A stretch of DNA of 20,392 bases, taken from the NCBI GenBank assembly GCA_029007015.1, contig JAQXHB010000079.1, positions 1 to 20,392 of the forward strand. The letters run 5' to 3'. The DNA is from Bacillota bacterium (lineage in GTDB: Bacteria > Bacillota > Clostridia > Oscillospirales > Acutalibacteraceae). Shown piece by piece: positions 13,913-20,392 of this stretch. The translations under genes were made by a program, and so were the position numbers. Each line of letters opens with the position of its first letter. Positions within the stretch are counted from its first letter, which is position 1. Under the pieces are notes generated by a model. It did no database searches. It had not been told where the DNA came from and saw only the letters and a list, made by a program, of their open reading frames with translations.

Positions 13913-15310
13913 GTGACAGGAGAACCGTACATTCCCTCAACCATAACGGTGCACCTCGGCGCGCCCGACAGCAACGCCGAGAATGTGACCGTGTCATTCC
14001 CTGATTATATCAAAAATGTCGCGTCCAGCGAGATTTATCCCACCTGGCCGGAGTCGGCCATTCGGGCCAACATATATGCGCAGATATCATTTGCGCTCAA
14101 CCGCATTTACACCGAGTGGTACAGAAGCCGCGGATACAACTTCGATATCACCAACAACACCGCCTATGACCAGGCCTTTGTCAAAGACCGCAGTGTGTTC
14201 AAAAATATCAGCGAGATTGTCGATGACATATTTAACGACTATGTCAGGCGCGAGGGTTATGTTGAACCCTATTTTACCCAGTATTGCAGCGGCCGCGGCA
14301 CCGACTGCGACGGCCTCAAGCAATGGGGCACCGTGGACTTGGCCGAGCAGGGGTTGACGCCGCTTGAGATACTGAGGCACTACTACGGCGACGATATCGA
14401 GATAGTCGAGGACGCGCCTGTCATGGTAAACATGCCGTCCTACCCCGGGCGGGTGATCCGCGAGGGCGACGCCGGCCCGGCGGTGTTGCAAATTCAGCAG
14501 AGGCTTGCGCGCATTTCGGCCAATTACCCCGGCATACCGCGCATACCCAATCCCGACGGCGTGTTCGGCGCCGAAACCACCGACGCCGTGCGCAAGTTTC
14601 AGGAGGTGTTCGGCTTGACGCCGGACGGCATTGTCGGCAAAGCAACCTGGTACAGAATAGCCTACATATACACATCGGTCAAACGGCTGGCCGAACTGTC
14701 GGGCGAAGGCATACGCGTATCGGAGTTGTCACAGCAGTATCCGTCGGTGCTGGCGCCCGGTGCCGAGGGGTCATATGTGCGCATACTTCAGTATTATCTG
14801 GATGTCATTTCGCAGTTTTACAACACCGTGCCGCCGGTCGAGTCAACGGGAGTATATGACAGTCAGACCACCGACGCGGTCATCGCCTTTCAAAAGACTT
14901 ACGGCCTGCCGACCGACGGCATTGTCGGCCGCAACACATGGGAGGACATACAGCGCGCATATCGCGGCATAGTCGACAGCAATGTCTTTACTCAGGAGGG
15001 TCTGCCGTTGTTTGAACAGACGGTGCGCATCGGTTCGACCGGGCTGGTCGTTGAGCAGGTGCAGGAGTATTTGAACGGCATATCGCCCTTTTATCAGGGT
15101 ATACCGACGCTGGAGACAGACGGCGTGTTCGGGCCGGCTACCGAGCAGGCGGTAGTGGCCTTTCAGACACAGACCGGCCTGCCGCCGTCCGGCGTAGTCA
15201 ATGAGGTAACATGGAATGAGTTGGTCAGCGCCTATTACGATTTGCGCTTTAGCGGAGAACTTCAGTCGGGTCAGTACCCCGGCGCACCTTTGCAACAGGA
15301 GGATCAGTGA
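13913..15310 (+). CDS. SleC-like protein: SpoIID domain plus three peptidoglycan-binding repeats
   Basis: A 465-residue protein. Residues 30-165 resemble SpoIID/LytB lytic transglycosylases: DYIKNVASSEIYPTWP (31-46), with E40 as the likely catalytic Glu, then SFALNRIYTEWYRSRGY and a C-terminal LKQWGTVDLAEQG with ILRHYYGDDIEIV. Three PG_binding_1 repeats follow at about 180-250, 283-350 and 370-442, each ending in a DG-(I/V)-(F/V)G or (T/P)DGIVG/TW-type pattern. This architecture is found in the clostridial cortex-lytic enzyme SleC and its relatives, which cut spore cortex peptidoglycan. No signal peptide is visible. The GTG start has GAGGTGA 6 bases upstream, overlapping the previous stop. 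It ends in a TGATG overlap with the next gene. Whether it is active on cortex is inferred. Confidence 0.88.
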   Translation: MTGEPYIPSTITVHLGAPDSNAENVTVSFPDYIKNVASSEIYPTWPESAIRANIYAQISFALNRIYTEWYRSRGYNFDITNNTAYDQAFVKDRSVFKNISEIVDDIFNDYVRREGYVEPYFTQYCSGRGTDCDGLKQWGTVDLAEQGLTPLEILRHYYGDDIEIVEDAPVMVNMPSYPGRVIREGDAGPAVLQIQQRLARISANYPGIPRIPNPDGVFGAETTDAVRKFQEVFGLTPDGIVGKATWYRIAYIYTSVKRLAELSGEGIRVSELSQQYPSVLAPGAEGSYVRILQYYLDVISQFYNTVPPVESTGVYDSQTTDAVIAFQKTYGLPTDGIVGRNTWEDIQRAYRGIVDSNVFTQEGLPLFEQTVRIGSTGLVVEQVQEYLNGISPFYQGIPTLETDGVFGPATEQAVVAFQTQTGLPPSGVVNEVTWNELVSAYYDLRFSGELQSGQYPGAPLQQEDQ

Positions 15311-15834
15311 TGGATGAAAAACAGATAGAGGCACTTGCCATAGCCGATTTGCAAAGCCGACTGCGCATAATAGCAGAGGCTGACGGCCATCTGCCGCAGG
15401 TGGCGGTCGACGGCATCTACGGCGAGGAGACGGCCGCCGCTGTGCGTGCCTTTCAGCAGAGAAGGGGCATTGCGCCGACGGGAGCGGTCGACCTTGCAAC
15501 ATGGCAGTCGATAGAGGCCGCATACATCAAGGCGGTCAAAGCCTTGGCGCCGCCCCACGGGATAGAGCCCCTTCGGCCGGGTGCTGAAGAAATCAGGGTG
15601 GGCGACAGCGGTGCCGCTGTGCAAATGCTGCTGATAATGCTCAGCGACATATCCGAAAGGTTTGTAAATATTCCAAAAACAGATAAGAACGGTCTGTATG
15701 ACGAGCAGGACGAGAAGGCTGTAAAGATCATTCAGTCACTTGCCGGCATTGAGCCAACCGGCGCGGTCGATTCGCAGACATGGACGGTCATTACGCGGCT
15801 GTTTAATTTATTCTTTGAGCGGGCGTGGCAGTAG
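15310..15834 (+). CDS. Two-repeat peptidoglycan-binding protein
   Basis: A 174-residue protein made almost entirely of two PG_binding_1 domains (about 8-72 and 94-165). The patterns VDGIYGEETAAAVRAFQ and TGAVDLATW mark the first, and DKNGLYDEQDEKAVKIIQ and TGAVDSQTW the second. No catalytic domain or signal peptide is seen. AGGAGG lies 7 bases before the ATG, which shares one base with the SleC-like stop codon, so the two are probably made in fixed ratio. The repeats look like those of its neighbour, suggesting it arose by duplication or fission of that protein. A targeting or scaffolding role in the spore envelope is inferred. Confidence 0.85.
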   Translation: MDEKQIEALAIADLQSRLRIIAEADGHLPQVAVDGIYGEETAAAVRAFQQRRGIAPTGAVDLATWQSIEAAYIKAVKALAPPHGIEPLRPGAEEIRVGDSGAAVQMLLIMLSDISERFVNIPKTDKNGLYDEQDEKAVKIIQSLAGIEPTGAVDSQTWTVITRLFNLFFERAWQ

Positions 15835-17381
15835 TGGAAAAAGCCAAGTTTATCAAAAACGCCGCCATACTGACCGTGACATCGCTTGCCCTTCGCACCG
15901 TCGGCATGGTCTTTCGCATTTACCTGTCCAATAAAATCGGCGCCGAGGGAATGGGGCTGTATCAACTCATTTTCTCGGTATATATGCTGGTCGCAACATT
16001 TGCCACCAGCGGCATATGCACCGCCGTGACCCGTATGGTGGCCGACCAGTTGCAGTGCGGCACGGCGCGCTCGCTGAAGCGTACCATGCGCCTCGCTTTG
16101 CTGGGTGTAACGGCGGTGTCGGCGGCGACGGTGGTGCTTCTGCTCGCCTTTGCCGATACCATATCGCTGTGGTGGATTGGCGACATCCGTGCGGCGGCCA
16201 GCGTGCGCATACTGTCCTTTTCACTGCCCTTTATGGGCATATCGTCGTGCGCTCGCGGCTACTATATCGCCTGCCGCAATGTGACGGTGCCGAGCGCGGC
16301 ACAGTTTACAGAGCAAATTGTGCGCATCGTTGTTATAATGGCGCTCATCGGCTGTTCGGCCGGGCGCGGGCTTGAGTACAGTTGCGCCGCGGTGCTAATC
16401 GGTGACACTGTCGCAGAGGCCGCCGGGTGTATGCTGGTGTATATAGGGTACCGCCGCGACCGCAAGCATAGGTTGGCGGCCATGCCCAACGGAGCGGCGG
16501 CACCTGCGCTTGGGCGCACCATGCTCAGCATTGCCGTACCCATTACCGCCGGCAAATATCTGACCAGCCTGCTGCGCACCTTTGAAAATCTGTTTGTGCC
16601 CGACCGTCTGTGCCGCTACGGTATGGCGCGGTCGGACGCGGTATCGTGCTTTGGCATGCTCAAGGGCATGGCTCTGCCCATACTGTTCTTTCCGGCGTCC
16701 TTCTTGACCGCCCTTTCCACCCTGCTGGTGCCGGAGGTAAGTTCGGCGGCGGCATCGGGCAATAAAGCGGCCATACGCTCGTCGGTTAAGCGCTCGGTCG
16801 AGATAACCCTATCGACGGCGGCGGTGATAGGCGGTATATTTTGGGTCTGTTCACAGCAGTTAGGGCGGGTGCTATACGGCAGCGAGGAGGTGGGCAGGTA
16901 CATTCGTGTGCTGGCTCCGCTGACGCCGCTGATGTACCTCGAGAGTGTCGTCGACGGCATACTAAAAGGGCTCGGTCAGCAAAACCATTCCCTTGGATAC
17001 AATGTCGTCGACTCGCTTGTTCGCATAACCCTCATAACGGTAATTGTGCCGCGCTTCGGCATGGACGGCTTCCTTGCGGTAATGGTGGTCAGCAATCTGC
17101 TCACGCCTCTGCTGTGCCTATATCGCCTGCTGAAGGTGAGCGAAGTGCGCTTGGCCGTCAGCGACTGGCTGATACGACCGACCGTTTGCGTTGCGCTGTC
17201 GGCGCTCTTGGCGCAGTATTTGGCCGTTGTGATAGTGCCCGACATAGTGTGCATATGCGCCGTTGCCGTGACCGTTCTCGGTATGTACGCCGCACTGATG
17301 TGGATAAGCGGCGGACTGGATGCCTTCCGTTTCGGCCAGCCGCGGCCGGTGACAAATAAAACCGTATCTGACGCGGAGTAA
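15825..17381 (+). CDS. SpoVB/MurJ-like lipid flippase
   Basis: A 518-residue multi-pass membrane protein of the MOP flippase superfamily (polysaccharide/SpoVB type), with about 12-14 hydrophobic helices. The N-terminal KFIKNAAILTVTSLALRTVG and SNKIGAEGMGLYQL are typical of clostridial SpoVB-like proteins, which move lipid-linked cell-wall or polysaccharide precursors and, in Bacillus, support spore cortex synthesis. GTG 15825 overlaps the preceding gene by 10 bases; GTG 15834, which shares a base with the preceding TAG stop, is equally possible because no strong ribosome binding site decides. The context with SleC-like proteins favours a cortex role. The terminator at 17358-17404 overlaps its last codons. 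Confidence 0.88.
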   Translation: MAVVEKAKFIKNAAILTVTSLALRTVGMVFRIYLSNKIGAEGMGLYQLIFSVYMLVATFATSGICTAVTRMVADQLQCGTARSLKRTMRLALLGVTAVSAATVVLLLAFADTISLWWIGDIRAAASVRILSFSLPFMGISSCARGYYIACRNVTVPSAAQFTEQIVRIVVIMALIGCSAGRGLEYSCAAVLIGDTVAEAAGCMLVYIGYRRDRKHRLAAMPNGAAAPALGRTMLSIAVPITAGKYLTSLLRTFENLFVPDRLCRYGMARSDAVSCFGMLKGMALPILFFPASFLTALSTLLVPEVSSAAASGNKAAIRSSVKRSVEITLSTAAVIGGIFWVCSQQLGRVLYGSEEVGRYIRVLAPLTPLMYLESVVDGILKGLGQQNHSLGYNVVDSLVRITLITVIVPRFGMDGFLAVMVVSNLLTPLLCLYRLLKVSEVRLAVSDWLIRPTVCVALSALLAQYLAVVIVPDIVCICAVAVTVLGMYAALMWISGGLDAFRFGQPRPVTNKTVSDAE

Positions 17382-17404
17382 TCCGCGGCCGATGCGGTTT
17401 TTTT
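17358..17404 (+). terminator. Terminator overlapping the flippase stop codon
   Basis: AAAACCGTATCTGACGCGGA (17358-17377) pairs with the segment 17382-17401 over 20 positions with two mismatches and one G-T pair, around a four-base loop GTAA, and runs into seven T. The loop contains the TAA stop, so the 5' arm is coding sequence. Confidence 0.85.
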
Positions 17405-17480
17405 CTGTGCGGCGACGGTTACATAATCGGTGCGTTTCCGCCATGCGCGGACAAATATGTGTTCATTCGGCAGTTTATGG

Positions 17481-17509
17481 TTGATATTTGCCGCCAAATG
17501 GTATAAAAT
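17481..17509 (+). promoter_or_regulatory. Promoter of the RING/zinc-ribbon gene pair
   Basis: TTGATA (17481-17486), a 17-base spacer and TAAAAT (17504-17509); a shifted TATAAA (17502-17507) would give a 15-base spacer. The predicted start is near 17516, about 28 bases before the ATG at 17544. Confidence 0.55.
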
Positions 17510-17543
17510 ATTAGTTAAAGATATCGAGATAGGACTAATGCTT

Positions 17544-18491
17544 ATGAGTGAAAAACACTGCGCATACTGTAAGAGTATTTTATTTGATGACGACGATGTG
17601 GTTGTCTGCCCCGAGTGCGGAGCACCGCACCACCGCGCTTGCTACGATAAACTCGGTCACTGCGCCGAGCAGGAGCATCACGGTGAGCCGGCCGAAATTC
17701 AGCCGGCCGACACGGCACAGGAGCCGGGCGAGCGTGATATCCCGCCAGAGGGCATTAACCGCAACCGCACGGGGCACACCTGCAAAAACTGCGGAATGAT
17801 AAGCACCTCCGACACCCTCTTTTGCCCCTACTGCGGCAACAAATTCGATGAGGACGAGGTCGAACCCCCTCATCAGCGCATGCCTCTCGGCGTGGGAAAT
17901 ATGAGAGTAGACCCCCTCGGCGGTGTCGACCCAAAGGCTCAAATCGACGGCGTCGACGCCGAGGATATAGCGCTCTATGTGCGCGTCAATACTGGTCGGT
18001 ATGTGCCGCTGTTTGAGCACATGCACAAAAATAAACGCAAGGCGCACTGGAACTGGGCGGCATTTTTACTGCCTCAGCCGTGGCTTTTGCTCAGAAAGTG
18101 CTATTTGGCCGGCTTTATAAGCTGTGCCGCCGCGATAATATCATCGCTGATGAGCATGCCGGCTCTGCAGTTTGTGGCCAATTACATCGAGTCAATGCCG
18201 GTGGCGGCAAGCGCTCTTGAGGCATCGCAACTGCAGTATCAGGCGGTGACCAACATGCCGCTGTCACTGCAACTGCTTGTAATCGGCAGTGCCCTGCTGT
18301 CGCTGGCCGTCCGCATCATTGTGGGCCTGTTCGGTGACAAACTGTATAAGAACAAGGTGCTTGACAAAATTCACAGCATATATTCAAATGATGAAATTGA
18401 CGACAAAAAGGGCGAGGTTTTCCGCGTCGGCGGCATCAATATATGGCTGGCCATCCTCGCTTTTATGCCTACCTTTTTCAACTTTTTTTAA
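17544..18491 (+). CDS. RING-like and zinc-ribbon membrane protein
   Basis: A 315-residue protein. An N-terminal prokaryotic RING-like cluster (C6-x2-C9, C22-x2-C25, H29/H30, C33, C40; motif CPECGAPHHRAC) is followed by an acidic linker and a zinc ribbon (C80, C83, C94, C97). A conserved stretch, DGVDAEDIALYVRVNTG and RYVPLFEHM (135-160), precedes a membrane region with a DUF2628-like signature, HWNWAAFLLPQPWLLLRK (168-185), and helices near 170-205, 243-264 and 298-315. The metal-binding heads should face the cytoplasm. Such proteins are common in Clostridia but of unknown function. ATG 17544 is chosen because AGGA lies 9 bases upstream; ATG 17538 is two codons earlier. It pairs with the paralogue at 18510. 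Confidence 0.82.
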   Translation: MSEKHCAYCKSILFDDDDVVVCPECGAPHHRACYDKLGHCAEQEHHGEPAEIQPADTAQEPGERDIPPEGINRNRTGHTCKNCGMISTSDTLFCPYCGNKFDEDEVEPPHQRMPLGVGNMRVDPLGGVDPKAQIDGVDAEDIALYVRVNTGRYVPLFEHMHKNKRKAHWNWAAFLLPQPWLLLRKCYLAGFISCAAAIISSLMSMPALQFVANYIESMPVAASALEASQLQYQAVTNMPLSLQLLVIGSALLSLAVRIIVGLFGDKLYKNKVLDKIHSIYSNDEIDDKKGEVFRVGGINIWLAILAFMPTFFNFF

Positions 18492-18509
18492 CCATAAGGA
18501 GTGTTTGGT

Positions 18510-19256
18510 ATGAACGGAGAAAAACTGTGTCTTAACTGTGGCGTTATGAATGACTCCGAGTATCTGTTTTGCAAGCAGTGCGGCGCACCTCTGACAGCAC
18601 AGCCGTATGCCGCGCCGCCGCGCACAATCGAGGGCGTAGCCGAGAGTGATGTAGCCGAGTTTGTGGGCCGCAAGAGCGGTACATATGTGCCGATTTTTGC
18701 CGAAATGAGTCTGACCGGCAAGAACAAGGTTAACCTGCTTGTTCTGCTCATCGGACTGCTTGTTTCACCCTTTATAGTGCCCTTTTGGTTTTTTCAAAAG
18801 CGCATGAACAAGGCCGGCTGGCTGACCTTCGGCATACTTGCGGCCATTCAGATTATCTCATTCGCTGTGAGCATTCCGCTCATGCAGAACATGCTGCAGT
18901 TGGCTGCGGGCAGTGCCGCCGGAATGGATTATGTTTTGGCCGAAAGTATGGGCGTGGGCGGTCTTTCGATTATAGGCAGCGGTATTTCTTTTTTGCTGGA
19001 GGCGATATCGTTTGCCATGGTCATTTACTGCGGCATCAAGTGCAACCGCATGTATATGAATCACTGCATCGGCAAGATAAAGGGCATCTCCGCCTCCTCA
19101 GCCGAGGAGTATCACGCAAAACTGGCCGAACTGGGCGGCGAGCGCAATGCTCTGTGGATTACCCTGCTGGTCATAACCGTCATTGCATTGATTTTGGCTA
19201 CGACAGCCGTAATGGCCATTGTCTTGTCGGTTGTTTTTGGGGCGATGGCAGTTTAA
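18510..19256 (+). CDS. Zinc-ribbon membrane protein, paralogue of the preceding gene
   Basis: A 248-residue protein with an N-terminal zinc ribbon (C7, C10, C21, C24; LCLNCG and CKQCGAPL), then EGVAESDVAEFV and TYVPIFAEM (41-66). This segment aligns with the same segment of the upstream protein. Four hydrophobic helices follow (about 73-95, 103-125, 150-173, 215-245). It lacks the RING-like head and the WNWAAF signature of its neighbour. AAGGAG (18496-18501) lies 8 bases before the ATG, 18 bases after the upstream stop, so the two are cotranscribed. A heteromeric membrane complex is a reasonable guess. Function unknown. Confidence 0.82.
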   Translation: MNGEKLCLNCGVMNDSEYLFCKQCGAPLTAQPYAAPPRTIEGVAESDVAEFVGRKSGTYVPIFAEMSLTGKNKVNLLVLLIGLLVSPFIVPFWFFQKRMNKAGWLTFGILAAIQIISFAVSIPLMQNMLQLAAGSAAGMDYVLAESMGVGGLSIIGSGISFLLEAISFAMVIYCGIKCNRMYMNHCIGKIKGISASSAEEYHAKLAELGGERNALWITLLVITVIALILATTAVMAIVLSVVFGAMAV

Positions 19257-19280
19257 CACTAATACAGGAGGTTTGTTTTG

Positions 19281-20153
19281 ATGAAAATTACCAAAGCAGT
19301 TATTCCCGCCGCGGGACTGGGCACGCGCGTTCTGCCGGCATCAAAGGCTATACCTAAAGAAATGCTGCCGATAGTGGACAAACCGGCTATACAGTACATC
19401 GTTGAAGAAGCGGTCGCGTCAGGCATCACCGATATACTCATAATAACCAACCGCGGCAAGGACGCTATGGAGGAGCACTTTGACTATGCTCACGAATTGG
19501 AGGCGCTTATGCGCCGCAAGGGGCGCGACGAACTGGCTGACGAACTGCATGCCATTGCCGGATTGGCGCACATCTATTTCATTCGCCAAAAGGATACCAA
19601 AGGACTCGGACACGCCGTTTTGCAGGCGCGGTCATTTGTGGGCAACGAGCCCTTTGCCGTGTTGTACGGTGACGATGTAATAAAGAGTAAAACACCTGTT
19701 ACGGCACAACTCATAAGCGCGTTTGAGCGCACGGGCAAGGCGACGGTCGGCGTCAAAGCGGTGTCTTTGCAGGACATACACAAGTATTGCTCGCTCAAGG
19801 TGGAGCCGACCGACACCGATGGCATCATGCGCGTCAGCGACATGGTGGAAAAGCCGACCGACGAGCAGATAATGTCGCCATATGCCATACTCGGACGCTG
19901 CTTGCTGACGCCCGAAATATTTGACTGCATCGAGCGGGCCGGCGTCGGCACCGGCGGAGAAATTCAACTGACCGATGCCATGGCGCTTATGGCGCGCGAG
20001 AGCGGAATGACGGCGGTTGAGTTTGAGGGCAAGCGGTATGACATGGGCAACAAACTGGGCATGATGAAGGCGCAGGTTGAGTTTGCGCTTCAGCACAAGG
20101 AAATCGCAGAGGAGTTCAAAGACTACCTGAAAGAAATCGTAAAAGGACTGTAA
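19281..20153 (+). CDS. galU: UTP--glucose-1-phosphate uridylyltransferase
   Basis: A 290-residue enzyme that joins UTP and glucose-1-phosphate into UDP-glucose for cell-wall, glycolipid and exopolysaccharide synthesis. Visible: the nucleotide-binding start AAGLGTRVLPASKAIPKEML (10-29), IVDKPAIQYIVEE (31-43), GLGHAVLQA, the metal-site VLYGDD, and VEKP further on. Length is normal for bacterial GalU. GGAGG (19267-19271) lies 9 bases before ATG 19281; a TTG one codon earlier is possible. It follows the two zinc-ribbon genes by 24 bases and probably shares their transcript. Its substrate is the product of the GlgP encoded elsewhere in the window, although the two are not in one operon. Confidence 0.97.
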   Translation: MKITKAVIPAAGLGTRVLPASKAIPKEMLPIVDKPAIQYIVEEAVASGITDILIITNRGKDAMEEHFDYAHELEALMRRKGRDELADELHAIAGLAHIYFIRQKDTKGLGHAVLQARSFVGNEPFAVLYGDDVIKSKTPVTAQLISAFERTGKATVGVKAVSLQDIHKYCSLKVEPTDTDGIMRVSDMVEKPTDEQIMSPYAILGRCLLTPEIFDCIERAGVGTGGEIQLTDAMALMARESGMTAVEFEGKRYDMGNKLGMMKAQVEFALQHKEIAEEFKDYLKEIVKGL

Positions 20154-20196
20154 AATAAGGGTGAGGAAAGTCTCTCCTCCCCTACCCGTCTGTTAA

Positions 20197-20237
20197 ATAG
20201 CCCTGAATTTCAAGTGAAATTCGGGGCTATAATTTTT
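20197..20237 (+). terminator. Terminator after galU
   Basis: ATAGCCCTGAATTTCA (20197-20212) pairs with TGAAATTCGGGGCTAT (20215-20230), with one T-G pair, and runs into AATTTTTT. A strong intrinsic terminator about 45 bases after the galU stop. Confidence 0.88.
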
Positions 20238-20251
20238 TGTATCAAGAAAAA

Positions 20252-20286
20252 GACCTTGCAAGATTGCTCTTGCAAGGTCAATTTTT
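20252..20286. terminator. Second, bidirectional terminator
   Basis: GACCTTGCAAG (20252-20262) pairs perfectly with CTTGCAAGGTC (20269-20279). It has a T run after it on the plus strand and another on the minus strand. It suits the convergent arrangement of galU and the minus-strand gene that ends at 20336. Confidence 0.8.
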
Positions 20287-20335
20287 CTATTGTGGTTTTA
20301 CAAATTGGGTTTGCCCCAAATCAAAATCGGGCTGA

Positions 20336-20392
20336 TTACTGTGCTTCGCGAATCGCGGCCTGCGCGGCGGCGAGGCGGGCAATGGGAACGCG
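20336..20392 (-). CDS. C-terminal end of an unidentified gene
   Basis: On the minus strand an open frame enters from the window edge and ends at TAA (20338-20336). It gives only the last 18 residues, RVPIARLAAAQAAIREAQ, a GC-rich, Ala-rich helical tail. The coding look and the terminator behind it suggest a real gene end, but the family cannot be told. Confidence 0.45.
   Translation of the reverse strand, partial: RVPIARLAAAQAAIREAQ

Noticed and set aside
13242..13997. A 251-codon open frame on the minus strand across the spore-envelope genes
   Set aside because: The product is Arg-rich and low complexity, a mirror of the proline-rich coding repeat.
1..20392. CRISPR array, insertion sequence or transposase
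   Set aside because: No regular spaced repeats and no transposase or integrase motifs were seen on either strand.

Overview
The window looks like a chromosomal segment of a spore-forming, low-oxygen-type Clostridia (Firmicutes), probably an uncultured or gut-type member of the Ruminococcaceae/Oscillospiraceae or Lachnospiraceae sphere. The evidence is strong AGGAGG-type ribosome binding sites, a tyrosine T-box leader, SigA-type promoters, SleC/SpoIID-like and SpoVB-like sporulation proteins, a DegV/YmdB pair, and genes of moderately high GC. No rRNA operon, CRISPR array or complete insertion sequence is visible.

Layout. Positions 1-266 hold two tandem tRNA 5' regions on the minus strand, each with its own promoter. 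One is cut by the window edge; the other is a tRNA-Arg(CCT)-like half that stops after the anticodon loop. A back-to-back promoter serves a plus-strand flavin-reductase-family gene (323-817). Positions 900-5149 (minus) form a glycogen or alpha-glucan operon: glycogen phosphorylase followed, with a TGATG overlap, by a GH13 neopullulanase/cyclomaltodextrinase-like enzyme. Positions 5412-8534 (plus) hold DegV, YmdB-like phosphodiesterase, a Wzz/EpsA-like membrane adaptor and a BY-family tyrosine kinase, closed by a terminator. Positions 8623-10166 hold a promoter, a tyrosine T-box and tyrS.

Positions 10331-12300 look like an accessory patch: a short Lgt-like coding remnant, an AT-rich GH13 oligo-1,6-glucosidase-type gene on the minus strand with a near-consensus promoter, and strong hairpins. 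An exported protein of unknown function follows (12325-12993, minus).

Positions 13215-17381 (plus) are a tightly packed spore-envelope cluster. It comprises a proline-rich protein with a transthyretin/Cna-B-like domain, a SpoIID-like domain fused to three peptidoglycan-binding repeats, a protein of two further such repeats, and a SpoVB/MurJ-like flippase. The first two appear to be the two halves of what is usually one SleC-like protein. Positions 17544-20153 hold two paralogous zinc-ribbon membrane proteins (the first also with a prokaryotic RING-like domain) and galU, followed by two terminators. The last 57 bases carry the C-terminal end of an unidentified minus-strand gene.

Together the window covers alpha-glucan breakdown (phosphorylase gives glucose-1-phosphate), UDP-glucose supply (GalU), polysaccharide export control (Wzz/BY-kinase, possibly with YmdB) and spore-cortex handling. 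I see no wholly new defence or mobile system. The most unusual parts are the fissioned SleC-like locus, the RING/zinc-ribbon membrane pair, the tandem truncated tRNA, and the foreign-looking glucosidase patch beside an lgt-like scrap.
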